NCBI GenBank assembly: GCA_038138145.1
Contig: JAYQDD010000007.1
Location: forward strand, 1 to 64,000
Reading direction: 5' to 3'
DNA from: UBA3537 sp038138145
Lineage (GTDB): Bacteria; Bacteroidota; Bacteroidia; Flavobacteriales; Flavobacteriaceae
DNA length: 64,000 nt
Below the pieces are notes generated by a model, which did no database searches, had not been told where the DNA came from, and saw only the letters and a list, made by a program, of their open reading frames with translations. How positions within the stretch are numbered: the first letter of the stretch is position 1; each line of letters starts with the position of its first letter. This document shows positions 42,211 to 51,370 of this stretch, piece after piece. A program made the translations under genes and the position numbers.

Positions 42211-43212
42211 TTATACAAGGTAGAAGAATGTGAATACAAATACCCATACCAAATCGACAAAGTGCCAGTAAAGCCCTACTTTCTCCACCATTTCGTAATT
42301 TTTTCTGCGCTCATAGGTTCCAATAATCACATTAAAGAAAATAATGATATTGATGACTACCCCTGAGAATACGTGAAATCCATGGAATCCAGTAATAAAG
42401 AAGAAAAAGTCGGCAAAAAGCGGTGTTCCATATTCGTTAACTTCAAGGTTTGCGCCTTTGACATAGCGCTTTCCATTGGTTTTGACTTGCGCCAAAGATG
42501 CTTCTCTTGAAAGTACTGTTTTTTCTCCTTCTTCGTTAATGGTTTGGGTACGAACTAAAATATTTGGGTGAGCCTCTAGCCCGTGGTATACATCATCGAC
42601 AGTGAATGCTGGTAAAGCCCCTTCGTCGACAAACCAAAGCCCGTTTTTGTTTTGATGTTGTGTTCGATCCGAATGTGCTGCAGTTGCAAATTCTTCGACG
42701 GCTACTCGTTTAAACACTTGCTCACCATCTATAGTTTTGTATTCGCCAAATTGAAGAATATTACTCCCTTTGGTTTGAACAGCACCATAATCTCCTTGAA
42801 TAAAGGTTGCCCATTCCCAAGCTTGTGATCCGACAAATATGATTCCACCAATGATGGTAAAAAACATATACCAAATGACTTTATTTTTTTTCATTTGATG
42901 CCCAGCGTCTACGGCCAACACCATTGTTACAGATGACATAATAAGAACGAAAGTCATGAAAGCGACATAGATCATGGGCAGTTCTTGACCATGCAGAAAA
43001 GGTACGTGTGTAAAGACCTCATCGGCAATAGGCCAATAGTCTATAAATTTGAATCGGGAAAATCCATAAGCGGCCAAAAAGCCAGAAAATGTTAAAGCAT
43101 CCGAAACAATGAAAAACCACATCATCATTTTACCATAACTAGCTTTGAGTGGCTGATTGCCTCCACCCCAAGTTTTTCCTTCTGTTCCTGTGCTCACTAC
43201 TGTAGAATCCAT
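42211..43212 (-). CDS. Cytochrome c oxidase subunit III
   Basis: 333 residues from the ATG at 43212 (MDSTVVSTGTEGKTWGGGNQ); a TTG 39 bases upstream overlaps the preceding gene. Seven hydrophobic segments carry subunit III patterns (WFFIVSDALTFSGFLAAYGF, FFITGFHGFHVFSGVVIN, KVGLYWHFVDLVWVFVFTFF). A large insertion of about 90 residues (roughly 145-250) between helices is common in this group. It is part of the aa3/caa3-type oxidase; subunits I and II are not in the window. Confidence 0.93.
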   Translation of the reverse strand: MDSTVVSTGTEGKTWGGGNQPLKASYGKMMMWFFIVSDALTFSGFLAAYGFSRFKFIDYWPIADEVFTHVPFLHGQELPMIYVAFMTFVLIMSSVTMVLAVDAGHQMKKNKVIWYMFFTIIGGIIFVGSQAWEWATFIQGDYGAVQTKGSNILQFGEYKTIDGEQVFKRVAVEEFATAAHSDRTQHQNKNGLWFVDEGALPAFTVDDVYHGLEAHPNILVRTQTINEEGEKTVLSREASLAQVKTNGKRYVKGANLEVNEYGTPLFADFFFFITGFHGFHVFSGVVINIIIFFNVIIGTYERRKNYEMVEKVGLYWHFVDLVWVFVFTFFYLV

Positions 43213-43247
43213 AGTTGAAATATTGTTTTTGAGTTGTGCAAAAATAA

Positions 43248-43838
43248 TCAATTTATTTTGTTAAAGAAATATAAAAAGAAAAAGAGATACAGCCATAAAA
43301 CATCAACAAAATGCCAAAACGTTGAGGCCAAGTCAAACCCGAGTTTGTTTTTAGGCGAATATTTCTTTTTCAAGTGATTGATTGTAACGACAATAAGACA
43401 AATTAACCCCACAACAACATGCAAAATATGCACCACTGCTATGATGTAGATGTAAGACATCGTGATGTTGCTTGTTGGGCCAGTAAAATTAAATCCAGAT
43501 TGAATAATTTCATTAAATCCAGAAAACTGTGTATAAATAAACGCCAATCCTAAAATAAAGGTTCCCAATAGAAGCGAAACACTCAACCGATTTTGGTTTT
43601 GTAAGAGCGCTTTTTTTGAAAAGTAAAGTGCAATACTGCTCAATACAATAATGATGGTACTGGCCGTAAATGATGGCGGTAACTCAAAGTTTATGAGCCA
43701 ATCTTCTCGCGTGCTACTTACAATAAATGCGCTTGTTAACCCTCCAAACGACATTATCAAAGACACAATACCAAACCAAAGCATCATTTTTTTTGCTCTT
43801 ATGTCTTTTTCTTGTGGTGTTCCTTGTGTTAAATCCAT
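43248..43838 (-). CDS. Cytochrome c oxidase subunit III (second, short)
   Basis: 196 residues with five hydrophobic segments and the same subunit III end motif (FDLASTFWHFVDVLWLYLFF). It resembles the C-terminal two-thirds of the neighbouring subunit III. Two tandem subunit III-type genes are usual in flavobacteria. It follows the heme O synthase gene by five bases. Confidence 0.92.
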   Translation of the reverse strand: MDLTQGTPQEKDIRAKKMMLWFGIVSLIMSFGGLTSAFIVSSTREDWLINFELPPSFTASTIIIVLSSIALYFSKKALLQNQNRLSVSLLLGTFILGLAFIYTQFSGFNEIIQSGFNFTGPTSNITMSYIYIIAVVHILHVVVGLICLIVVTINHLKKKYSPKNKLGFDLASTFWHFVDVLWLYLFFFLYFFNKIN

Positions 43839-43843
43839 AGTTG

Positions 43844-44737
43844 TTATATAAATTTATCGACAACATAAATAAGTTGTAAACTTGTAATATATACGATGCT
43901 CACAAACATCAATTTACGAGCAGATTTATCTGTTTGTTCTTTAAAAAGTTTGAATCCATAATACAAAAAAGCCACTCCAATAAGTCCAATAAGTACTGCA
44001 CCTACGCTAGAAAGGTTTAAACCTCCAGTAAAGCCAAAAGCTGGAACAAGAGAAATCAAAACAGTCCATGCGATGTATACAATAATTTGTAAAACAGTTC
44101 CTTTGTCCTTTGCACCAGTTGGCAACATAAGAAACCCTGCTTTCTTGTAGTCGCTATCCAAAAACCATGCTATCGCCCAAAAATGCGGAAATTGCCAAAA
44201 GAACTGCATCATAAAAAGCGTACCTGGTTCAAGGCCAAACTTGCCTGTGTAGGCCACCCAGCCTAACATAAACGGAATCGCACCTGGTATGGCTCCAGTA
44301 AAAACAGAAAGTGGTGTTTTTTGTTTTAATGGTGTGTAAATACTCGTGTAAATAAATATTGAGACCGCAGCAAACATTGCCGTTCTTGGATTAATACAAT
44401 ATAAAACAGACAGTCCCAAAATCGTGAGTATAAGCCCTAAAATAAATGCATTTGTTACAGAAATCCTGCCTGCTGGTATAGGTCTATTTTGAGTACGCAC
44501 CATAACAGCATCCAAATCACGTTCGATTATTTGATTAAAAACATTTGATGCACCTACCATGCAATATCCTCCTATAGCAAGAAGAACTAAAACTGAAAAA
44601 CGTACCTCATCTGCAGCCAATAAATAGCCCGCAATAGATGAAAACACAACACTCAAAGAAAGACCCATTTTGGTAACAGCTTTAAAATCCTTAAAGCGAT
44701 TTGCAAAACTTGCGGATGGGACAACATGTTGGGTCAT
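43844..44737 (-). CDS. ctaB: Protoheme IX farnesyltransferase (heme O synthase)
   Basis: 297 residues, polytopic. The prenyltransferase motif NVFNQIIERDLDAVMVRTQN is followed by RPIPAGRISV; about nine helices are visible. It makes heme O for cytochrome oxidase in the inner membrane. As first gene of the oxidase run it sets the operon order ctaB-coxIII-coxIII-coxIV. Confidence 0.94.
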   Translation of the reverse strand: MTQHVVPSASFANRFKDFKAVTKMGLSLSVVFSSIAGYLLAADEVRFSVLVLLAIGGYCMVGASNVFNQIIERDLDAVMVRTQNRPIPAGRISVTNAFILGLILTILGLSVLYCINPRTAMFAAVSIFIYTSIYTPLKQKTPLSVFTGAIPGAIPFMLGWVAYTGKFGLEPGTLFMMQFFWQFPHFWAIAWFLDSDYKKAGFLMLPTGAKDKGTVLQIIVYIAWTVLISLVPAFGFTGGLNLSSVGAVLIGLIGVAFLYYGFKLFKEQTDKSARKLMFVSIVYITSLQLIYVVDKFI

Positions 44738-44843
44738 AATTAGAAGAATACTTCAGATTTGCGCTGCAAAGATAACCCTTAATTACATCTAAATCAATAT
44801 ATTTTAAAAAAAGAAATCTGATTAATAATCACTCAAAATATTA

Positions 44844-47462
44844 TCACATAATAAATCTATATGTTGCTTTAATCAAAAATATATTTTGGGGTTGTTGATC
44901 CAAAATCCCTGTTTGAAATCCATCAACAAGACCTTCGCTAATCGAGATATTGGCCCTTGTCCCTTGAGACCACACCAAAAACAATTCCGATCCTGGAATA
45001 TATTCCCAACGCATCACCAAATTGGAATTAAACTGAACAAAAGAAAAATCGGGATCACTAAAATTGTAATCATACATGCCATCTTGGTCTTCATCAACTT
45101 CGTACACGCCATTATTTAAGGCAATTTGAGAAGTATTGTAGGTATAAAATCGATCTTCCAAACGATCGGCAGTGGCATTAGTTACATACTTAAAGTCTTT
45201 GTATCGCCCTCGTGAAATAAATGGTTGAGCGTAATATTGAATCGTTAAGTTGGGATTGATGGTATAATTAATTCGAAATGAGGCACTCAACGTTTGATTG
45301 TCAATTGTCCCCAGAATGTAACGCTTTACATCGTTGTAATCACGTTGGGTTACATATTGAGTCTTATTGGGGCTTAATTCAAATTCGGGAGAAAACGAAA
45401 TATTTAATGCATTGATGGGTTGATAGTTTAACCCTGCTTCAAACTTAAGAAAAGAAAAATTGTCTTCTTTGGCTTGTGAATGTATTGCCCCCAATCTTGC
45501 AGTAAGTTTTTTACGGTCATCAGAATTGACAAATATAAATTTGAAGTTTTCCTTTGAGAATCGCCACCGCGGACCACCGCGTAAAGCACTGTTGATGTAT
45601 ATTTTTGGCTTGTGGGTATACCCAATGCTCATACCCCAATTGTTTAGGAAATTGAATCTGGATCTAAAATCAAATTGGGTTCTGTTGTGATTCCCTTCAA
45701 AATCATAGGAAGTAAACTGATTAATCCTCAAATTTATATTTCTAAAAACAGAGACCGGTTTTGCGGTATTGTACCTCACGTTAAAAAATTGAAACTTTTG
45801 ATCTGCTCGGCGCAAAAACCCAACATCATTAAGTTCAAGTTCTGGTGAAGACCATTTGAAGCCCGTGTTGTAATTCCAGTTTTTACCCCCATTTTTACCG
45901 ATTTCAAAAAGCCCCCCTGTCCCAGTTAGCGAAGTACGGTTTGGGTCCACTTCCAAATGAGATGCATCTACTCTATTGAATAAGTGTGTGATGTTTTCTT
46001 GTGTGGATTGAATGGCCTCTGGACTGCCATTAACATGGCTCATGACAAAATTTGTGCGCACATAATAGGCGCGGTTTTTCCATTGATGCTCGAAGTCTAC
46101 GCCACCCGTATAGGCGGATTTTCTTAGCCCAGAAGTGGCTTCCGTAATTGAACGGTTTGTGGCGGTAAACATTCCGCCTACAAATGTATTCCTTTCGTTC
46201 AAGTCCTTTTGTACTCTTCCTACAAAATAGTTTGTAAAAGGTTCTGCCTCTGCCTCAGAAATGATTCCGTTTGTGTTGATTTCAACGTGTTCTTTGGCGG
46301 TCATACTTTCTAAAACACCAATAGACCACCCATTTTTTGTTTTGCCACTAAACTTTGCAGCACCCAAAATGGTGGTGTTTTGTGGACGTTTTGTAAACGA
46401 ACCTGATGGCGTTGAAGGATAGACCTGCGGACTTCTCCCAATTCGTCTAGAAAAAAACAAATTGTCCCGATTTCCCGCATAACGATAGTCAAAAATATTA
46501 TTATTTTCTATGAAAAATGGCCTTTGTTCTCTGTAAAAAATTTCAAATCCGTCAAGCGCAATGGCTGCAGGATCGGCTTCAACTTGACCGAAGTCTGGAT
46601 TAACTGTAACATCTAAAGTGAGGTCGTTAGTAATGCCTATTTTAGCATCCAAACCACCGTTGATTTTATAATCTCGGCCATCGCGGTAAGGGTTATCCTT
46701 TTCGGCTTCATAGGTGTCCATCTGCAACACAGTAAAGGGCTGGATTTCAATTTGTTTTTGAGGTTTTACATTTTTAATGCCCCGAAGTTCTCCTGCTTCA
46801 CTTACCCAACCAGCGGCTTCTACAGGGATTCTGTCCCAAGCCGATAGTTCATTTTCTCTAAATAGATTTCTTATAACATTTAATCCCCAAACTTGTTCTT
46901 CGGCATTTCCAAAACGCAATTGACTCAGGGGAATTTTCATTTCTGCAGACCACCCTTCAGGGATAATCTGCGCTTTGGTGCTCCAAATTGGATTCCAACT
47001 ATCGTCGATATTATTTCCATTATCAGTAGCCAACTCATCGCCTCGAACACCAGCTGCCGTTACTGTAAATATAAATCCAGTCCGTAAATCGTGGTAGCTA
47101 TCTATTAATATGTTTATTCTGTCCCCTTCAAAACCATCACGTCTGGAAAGTCGATTTGTAATGGTTTCTGGAGCTGAATCTAAAGCCAAAAGAGCGATGT
47201 ACAAATGCTTTTGATCGTATAAAATTTTAAACTTAGTCTGTTCAGTAGGAGGTGTGTTTTCATCGGGGTCAACTTCAACAAAGTCTGAGCCCCATTCTAC
47301 TTTATCCCAAATAGAATCATCAAGAAGTCCGTCAACTTTTGGTGCATTTTCTGGATTGATTTCTACTGTAAAATATTGTTTTGGTGGCGTAATTTGAGCA
47401 AAGAACCCTACTGGAATACACAAGGCAAGTACTGTCAAGTATGTTAAAAATGAATTTTTCAT
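44844..47462 (-). CDS. DUF5916/carbohydrate-binding-like outer-membrane protein
   Basis: 872 residues from the ATG at 47462 (MKNSFLTYLTVLALCIPVGF). The signal peptide is followed by a carbohydrate-binding family 9-like domain (PKVDGLLDDSIWDKVEW, FKILYDQKHLYIALLALDS) and then a long DUF5916 domain with strands typical of an outer-membrane barrel (VNPDFGQVEADPAAIALDGF, FFIENNNIFDYR, YFSPEF-like segments). It may bind a glycan or polymer; not proven. It is separated from ctaB by 106 bases without terminator. Confidence 0.85.
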   Translation of the reverse strand: MKNSFLTYLTVLALCIPVGFFAQITPPKQYFTVEINPENAPKVDGLLDDSIWDKVEWGSDFVEVDPDENTPPTEQTKFKILYDQKHLYIALLALDSAPETITNRLSRRDGFEGDRINILIDSYHDLRTGFIFTVTAAGVRGDELATDNGNNIDDSWNPIWSTKAQIIPEGWSAEMKIPLSQLRFGNAEEQVWGLNVIRNLFRENELSAWDRIPVEAAGWVSEAGELRGIKNVKPQKQIEIQPFTVLQMDTYEAEKDNPYRDGRDYKINGGLDAKIGITNDLTLDVTVNPDFGQVEADPAAIALDGFEIFYREQRPFFIENNNIFDYRYAGNRDNLFFSRRIGRSPQVYPSTPSGSFTKRPQNTTILGAAKFSGKTKNGWSIGVLESMTAKEHVEINTNGIISEAEAEPFTNYFVGRVQKDLNERNTFVGGMFTATNRSITEATSGLRKSAYTGGVDFEHQWKNRAYYVRTNFVMSHVNGSPEAIQSTQENITHLFNRVDASHLEVDPNRTSLTGTGGLFEIGKNGGKNWNYNTGFKWSSPELELNDVGFLRRADQKFQFFNVRYNTAKPVSVFRNINLRINQFTSYDFEGNHNRTQFDFRSRFNFLNNWGMSIGYTHKPKIYINSALRGGPRWRFSKENFKFIFVNSDDRKKLTARLGAIHSQAKEDNFSFLKFEAGLNYQPINALNISFSPEFELSPNKTQYVTQRDYNDVKRYILGTIDNQTLSASFRINYTINPNLTIQYYAQPFISRGRYKDFKYVTNATADRLEDRFYTYNTSQIALNNGVYEVDEDQDGMYDYNFSDPDFSFVQFNSNLVMRWEYIPGSELFLVWSQGTRANISISEGLVDGFQTGILDQQPQNIFLIKATYRFIM

Positions 47463-47618
47463 GAGGTAATAATAGATTTGGTGCAACTATTTTGTTGGTA
47501 AATGTACAGGTAATTGACGATTTTGATTTATAATTTAGAAAACTTTAACAGCCAACCTGTGGGATTTCATCTTAAGATTAGGCAAATTACCCATGTAAAA
47601 AATAAGCACAACAAGATT

Positions 47619-47649
47619 TTGTTAATAACAATTTATAATTGTAGATTTG
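47619..47649 (+). promoter_or_regulatory. Promoter of the rplM operon
   Basis: TTG at 47619-47621, a 20-base spacer, then TAGATTTG at 47642-47649. This matches the flavobacterial consensus TTG-N17-23-TAnnTTTG closely. It lies 48 bases before the chosen GTG start. Confidence 0.65.
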
Positions 47650-47696
47650 CAAACTCTTTTTTTAGGAGAAATGTATAATTGAAAAAATATTTTAAC

Positions 47697-48152
47697 GTGG
47701 ATACCCTAAGTTATAAAACAATTTCAGCGAATAAAGCCACCAGCGACAAGCAGTGGGTTCTTGTTGATGCAGAAGGACAAACGCTTGGACGTTTGGCTTC
47801 AAAAGTCGCTATTCTATTAAGAGGAAAGCACAAGCCAAACTTTACACCTCATGTTGATTGCGGTGATAATGTAATTGTTATCAATTCTGAAAAAATCAAC
47901 CTGACAGGAAATAAGTGGAATGATAAGTCTTACATCCGCCACACAGGATATCCTGGTGGTCAGCGATCTTTGACCGCAACAGAACTATTTGCTAAAGATC
48001 CTGCACGCATAATTGAAAAATCCGTAAAAGGGATGTTGCCTAAAAACAAATTGGGTGCAGCATTGTTTCGCAACCTAGACGTGGTTGTAGGTGCTACGCA
48101 TAAACATGAAGCGCAACAACCAAAAACTATTAATTTAAACGAAGTTAACTAA
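47697..48152 (+). CDS. rplM: 50S ribosomal protein L13
   Basis: 151 residues from the GTG at 47697 (VDTLSYKTISANKAT), which is where homologues start (usually Met-Asp-Thr). An alternative TTG at 47679 is better placed after a rare AGGAG (47664-47668, 10 bases before it) and would add six residues, so the start is ambiguous. The body has GQTLGRLASKVAILLRGKHK, VDCGDNVIVINSEKINLTG and YIRHTGYPGGQRSL. It is in the large subunit, and its stop overlaps the rpsI start (TAATG). Confidence 0.94.
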   Translation: MDTLSYKTISANKATSDKQWVLVDAEGQTLGRLASKVAILLRGKHKPNFTPHVDCGDNVIVINSEKINLTGNKWNDKSYIRHTGYPGGQRSLTATELFAKDPARIIEKSVKGMLPKNKLGAALFRNLDVVVGATHKHEAQQPKTINLNEVN

Positions 48153-48538
48153 TGGAAGTTATTCACAAAATTGGTCGAAGAAAAACTGCTGTAGCACGTG
48201 TTTACGTTTCTAAAGGAAAAGGAAGCGTTACTGTAAATAGTAAAGACATAAAAGACTATTTCCCAACAGCTACACTTCAATACAAGGTAAATCAACCATT
48301 AGCACTTACAGATAATGAAGGAAACTTCGATGTCAAAGTAAATGTATACGGAGGTGGTTCTACAGGACAGGCAGAAGCTGTTCGCCTTGCTTTATCTCGT
48401 GCTATGTGCGAATTGAATGAGGAAAACAGAAGTATTTTGAAACCAGAAGGATTGCTTACAAGAGACCCAAGAATGGTAGAACGTAAGAAATTTGGACAGA
48501 AAAAAGCGCGTAAGAAATTTCAATTCTCTAAGCGTTAA
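48152..48538 (+). CDS. rpsI: 30S ribosomal protein S9
   Basis: 128 residues with the S9 features: IGRRKTAVARVYVSKGKGSV, the NVYGGGSTGQAEAVRLALSR motif and the conserved C-terminus KKARKKFQFSKR that reaches the ribosomal P site. It overlaps rplM by one base. Confidence 0.97.
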   Translation: MEVIHKIGRRKTAVARVYVSKGKGSVTVNSKDIKDYFPTATLQYKVNQPLALTDNEGNFDVKVNVYGGGSTGQAEAVRLALSRAMCELNEENRSILKPEGLLTRDPRMVERKKFGQKKARKKFQFSKR

Positions 48539-48570
48539 TATATATTTTATAAACCAGTTATTGTTGTCCA

Positions 48571-48632
48571 TGACAGGCCAACTGTCAGGATTTAGTTTAG
48601 CATCTAAATGTATAAGGCCTAAATTTTTAGCC
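48571..48632 (+). other. Hairpin-rich leader upstream of rpsB
   Basis: Two hairpins lie in the 137-base gap before rpsB: TGACAG-GCCAA-CTGTCA (48571-48587) and GGCCTAAA/TTTAGCC (48616-48632) with a bulged base. The gap lacks a terminator. A regulatory leader bound by S2 is possible, but is inference. Confidence 0.4.
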
Positions 48633-48675
48633 ACTTGTACATTGCTAATTCAACAGAACGTAAACTAACACAAAA

Positions 48676-49461
48676 ATGGCACAAGTAGAAGTCAAAGACT
48701 TATTAGACAATGGTGTTCACTTTGGACACCTCACAAGAAAATGGGATCCAAATATGGCCCCATTCATTTACATGGAGCGCAATGGTATCCACATCATTAA
48801 CCTCTACAAAACCGCTGCAAAATTAGAAGAAGCAACAAAAGCCCTCGGAAAAATTGCAGCTTCAGGACGAAAAATTCTTTTCGTAGCCACAAAAAAACAA
48901 GCTAAAGATATTGTTGCAGAAAAAGCAGCAAACGTCAACATGCCCTACATCACAGAGCGTTGGCCAGGTGGTATGCTTACAAACTTCGTGACCATCCGTA
49001 AGGCGGTTAAGAAAATGGCCTCTATCGATCGTATGAAAAAGGACGGAACATTTAACACACTTTCGAAGAAAGAACGTCTTCAAGTGGACCGTTTAAGAGC
49101 AAAATTAGAAAAAAACCTAGGTTCTATCTCTGATATGACGCGACTTCCAGGAGCACTTTTTGTTGTAGATATCAAAAGAGAACACATCGCCATTAAAGAG
49201 GCACAGAAATTAAATATTCCAATTTTTGCAATGGTTGATACCAACTCTGACCCAAGACAAGTCGATTTTGTGATTCCAGCAAATGATGATGCATCCAAGT
49301 CAATCAACAAAATATTGACCACCGTAACGGAAGGTATTGCTGAAGGGCTTGCCAACAGAAAAGCAGAAAAAGAAGGAAAAGGTAATGAAAGTACTGCTCA
49401 AGAAGCTACACCAAAAGCCGAAGCTCCTTCTGTTGAAACTGCTACTCAAGAAGAAGAATAA
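48676..49461 (+). CDS. rpsB: 30S ribosomal protein S2
   Basis: 261 residues with the S2 signatures DNGVHFGHLTRKWDPNM, ERNGIHIINLYKT, TERWPGGMLTNFVTIRKAVK and IKREHIAIKEAQKLNIPIFA. The C-terminal 35 residues are a flexible acidic/Glu-rich tail typical of Bacteroidota. Read-through from rpsI or a local promoter is possible. A hairpin lies in the gap before tsf. Confidence 0.97.
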   Translation: MAQVEVKDLLDNGVHFGHLTRKWDPNMAPFIYMERNGIHIINLYKTAAKLEEATKALGKIAASGRKILFVATKKQAKDIVAEKAANVNMPYITERWPGGMLTNFVTIRKAVKKMASIDRMKKDGTFNTLSKKERLQVDRLRAKLEKNLGSISDMTRLPGALFVVDIKREHIAIKEAQKLNIPIFAMVDTNSDPRQVDFVIPANDDASKSINKILTTVTEGIAEGLANRKAEKEGKGNESTAQEATPKAEAPSVETATQEEE

Positions 49462-49487
49462 TTTTTTTAAATAAATAAAAAACAACT

Positions 49488-49530
49488 AAGTCGTAAAGTT
49501 CTTCAATTGAATAATTTTTCGGCTTTTTTT
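49488..49530 (+). other. Attenuator-like hairpin between rpsB and tsf
   Basis: AAGTCG pairs with CGGCTT across a partly paired central loop, and a run of seven T follows. It is 26 bases past the rpsB stop and 14 before tsf, so it may reduce tsf transcription or process the mRNA. Confidence 0.5.
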
Positions 49531-49544
49531 AAAACTAAAAAATC

Positions 49545-50510
49545 ATGACAAAGATTACAGCTGCTGAAGTAAATAAACTAAGAAAAGCTACTGGTGCAGG
49601 AATGATGGACTGTAAAAAAGCTCTTTTAGAAGCTGAGGGGGATTTTGACAATGCGATTGATATTCTTCGTAAGAAGGGTCAAAAAGTTGCTGCCAAAAGA
49701 GCAGACCGTGATTCTACAGAAGGAGCTGCTGTTGCCAAAGTAAATGCAGAAAATAACCTTGGTGTTGCTATCGTTTTAGGATGTGAAACCGATTTTGTTG
49801 GAAAGAACGAAAACTTCCTTGCGCTCGCCAATCAATTAGCAGAAATTGCACTCGACTACTCATCAAAAGAAGCGTTTTTAGATGCCGATTTTGGAAGTAT
49901 GACAGTTGCTGAAAAACTTATTGAACAAACCGGTGTTATTGGTGAAAAACTTGACTTGAAATCTTTTGAAAAAGTAGAAGCACCATTTGTGGGGGCTTAT
50001 GTACACATCAATAAAATTGCTGCGTTGGTTGGGTTATCTGCAGCCGTAGATAATGCCGCAACACTTGCCAAAGATCTTGCAATGCAAGTCGCATCAATGG
50101 GGGCAACTTCATTGTCATACAAAGATTTTGATCCCGCTTTTGTGGCTTCTGAAACTGAAGCGCGAATTGCTGTAATTGAAAAAGATAATATCGAACTAGA
50201 ACGATTGGGCAAAACGCTAAAGAATGTTCCAAAATATATTTCAATGGCTCAATTGACGCCTGAAGTTTTGGCTCAAGCTGAAGAAGATGCAAAAGCACAG
50301 CTTAAAGCTGAAGGAAAACCAGAACAAATTTGGGATAAAATTTTACCTGGTAAAATGGATCGATTTATTTCTGATAATACTACACTCGACAAAGAGCAAT
50401 GTTTATTAGATCAGGACTTTATCAAAGATGAAAAAAGTACCGTAGCAAAATATGTTGCTTCTTATGGTGCTGTTGAAGTATCTGGATTCAAAAGAGTGAC
50501 ATTAGGTTAA
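49545..50510 (+). CDS. tsf: Elongation factor Ts
   Basis: 321 residues. The N-terminal UBA-type domain has LRKATGAGMMDCKKALLEAE; the core has CETDFVGKNENFLALAN, the EF-Tu-contacting TDFV motif. It exchanges GDP for GTP on EF-Tu. It follows rpsB and ends at a strong terminator. Confidence 0.97.
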   Translation: MTKITAAEVNKLRKATGAGMMDCKKALLEAEGDFDNAIDILRKKGQKVAAKRADRDSTEGAAVAKVNAENNLGVAIVLGCETDFVGKNENFLALANQLAEIALDYSSKEAFLDADFGSMTVAEKLIEQTGVIGEKLDLKSFEKVEAPFVGAYVHINKIAALVGLSAAVDNAATLAKDLAMQVASMGATSLSYKDFDPAFVASETEARIAVIEKDNIELERLGKTLKNVPKYISMAQLTPEVLAQAEEDAKAQLKAEGKPEQIWDKILPGKMDRFISDNTTLDKEQCLLDQDFIKDEKSTVAKYVASYGAVEVSGFKRVTLG

Positions 50511-50538
50511 TACATACCAAAAATTACAACTAAAAATT

Positions 50539-50572
50539 AAACCCTGTATCCGTTGGATGTAGGGTTTTTTTT
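50539..50572 (+). terminator. Terminator of the rplM-rpsI-rpsB-tsf run
   Basis: A 13-base stem (AAACCCTGTATCC with GGATGTAGGGTTT, two G-T pairs) and a GTT loop are followed by a T run to 50572. It lies 29 bases past the tsf stop. Confidence 0.9.
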
Positions 50573-50628
50573 GAGGGTGAAAAACCTTTTGCATATACCA
50601 GGTCTTCGAAAAATTTTAAGATATTCCT

Positions 50629-50636
50629 TATATTTG
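50629..50636 (+). promoter_or_regulatory. -7 box of pyrH-frr
   Basis: TATATTTG matches TAnnTTTG, 19 bases before the pyrH ATG. No TTG is found at the usual -33 spacing. Confidence 0.4.
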
Positions 50637-50655
50637 TGCAACGATCAAAACAATT

Positions 50656-51360
50656 ATGGCTTACAAACGCATCTTACTGAAACTCTCTGGCGAAGCACTC
50701 ATGGGCAGTCGTCAGTACGGAATTGACCCCCAGCGCCTTTCCGAATACGCAAAAGACATCAAAGACATTGTAGACAAAGGCATTGAGGTTGCTATTGTTA
50801 TTGGCGGTGGAAATATTTTTAGAGGTGTAGCAGGAGCGAGCAACGGTATGGATCGTGTTCAAGGCGACCATATGGGGATGTTGGCCACAGTCATCAATGG
50901 ATTGGCTTTACAGAGCGCCTTAGAAAATGAAGGTATTCCTACTCGATTACAATCTGCAATCAAAATTAATGAGGTCGCAGAACCCTTTATTCGTCGCAAA
51001 GCCATGCGCCATTTGGAAAAAGGACGGGTAGTAATCTTTGGAGGGGGGACAGGTAATCCATATTTTACAACAGACTCTGCAGCCGTTTTAAGAGCAATTG
51101 AAATAGAAGCCGATGTAATCCTGAAAGGAACAAGAGTGGATGGAATTTATACTGCTGACCCTGAAAAAGATGCCTCGGCAAGTAAATTCAGTACAATTAG
51201 TTTTGAGGACGTTCTCAACAAAGGACTCAAAGTCATGGATACTACGGCATTCACCCTAAGTCAAGAAAATGAACTCCCCATTATTGTTTTTGATATGAAT
51301 AAAAAAGGAAATTTAATGAAAATTGTTTCTGGAGAACAAATCGGAACTACAGTAAGTTAA
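50656..51360 (+). CDS. pyrH: UMP kinase
   Basis: 234 residues with the UMP-kinase motifs RILLKLSGEALMG, AIVIGGGNIFRG, FGGGTGNPYFTTDSAAVLRA and LKGTRVDGIYTADP. It phosphorylates UMP to UDP. It has its own -7 box after the tsf terminator, and frr follows ten bases later. Confidence 0.97.
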   Translation: MAYKRILLKLSGEALMGSRQYGIDPQRLSEYAKDIKDIVDKGIEVAIVIGGGNIFRGVAGASNGMDRVQGDHMGMLATVINGLALQSALENEGIPTRLQSAIKINEVAEPFIRRKAMRHLEKGRVVIFGGGTGNPYFTTDSAAVLRAIEIEADVILKGTRVDGIYTADPEKDASASKFSTISFEDVLNKGLKVMDTTAFTLSQENELPIIVFDMNKKGNLMKIVSGEQIGTTVS

Positions 51361-51370
51361 TTAAAAAAAG

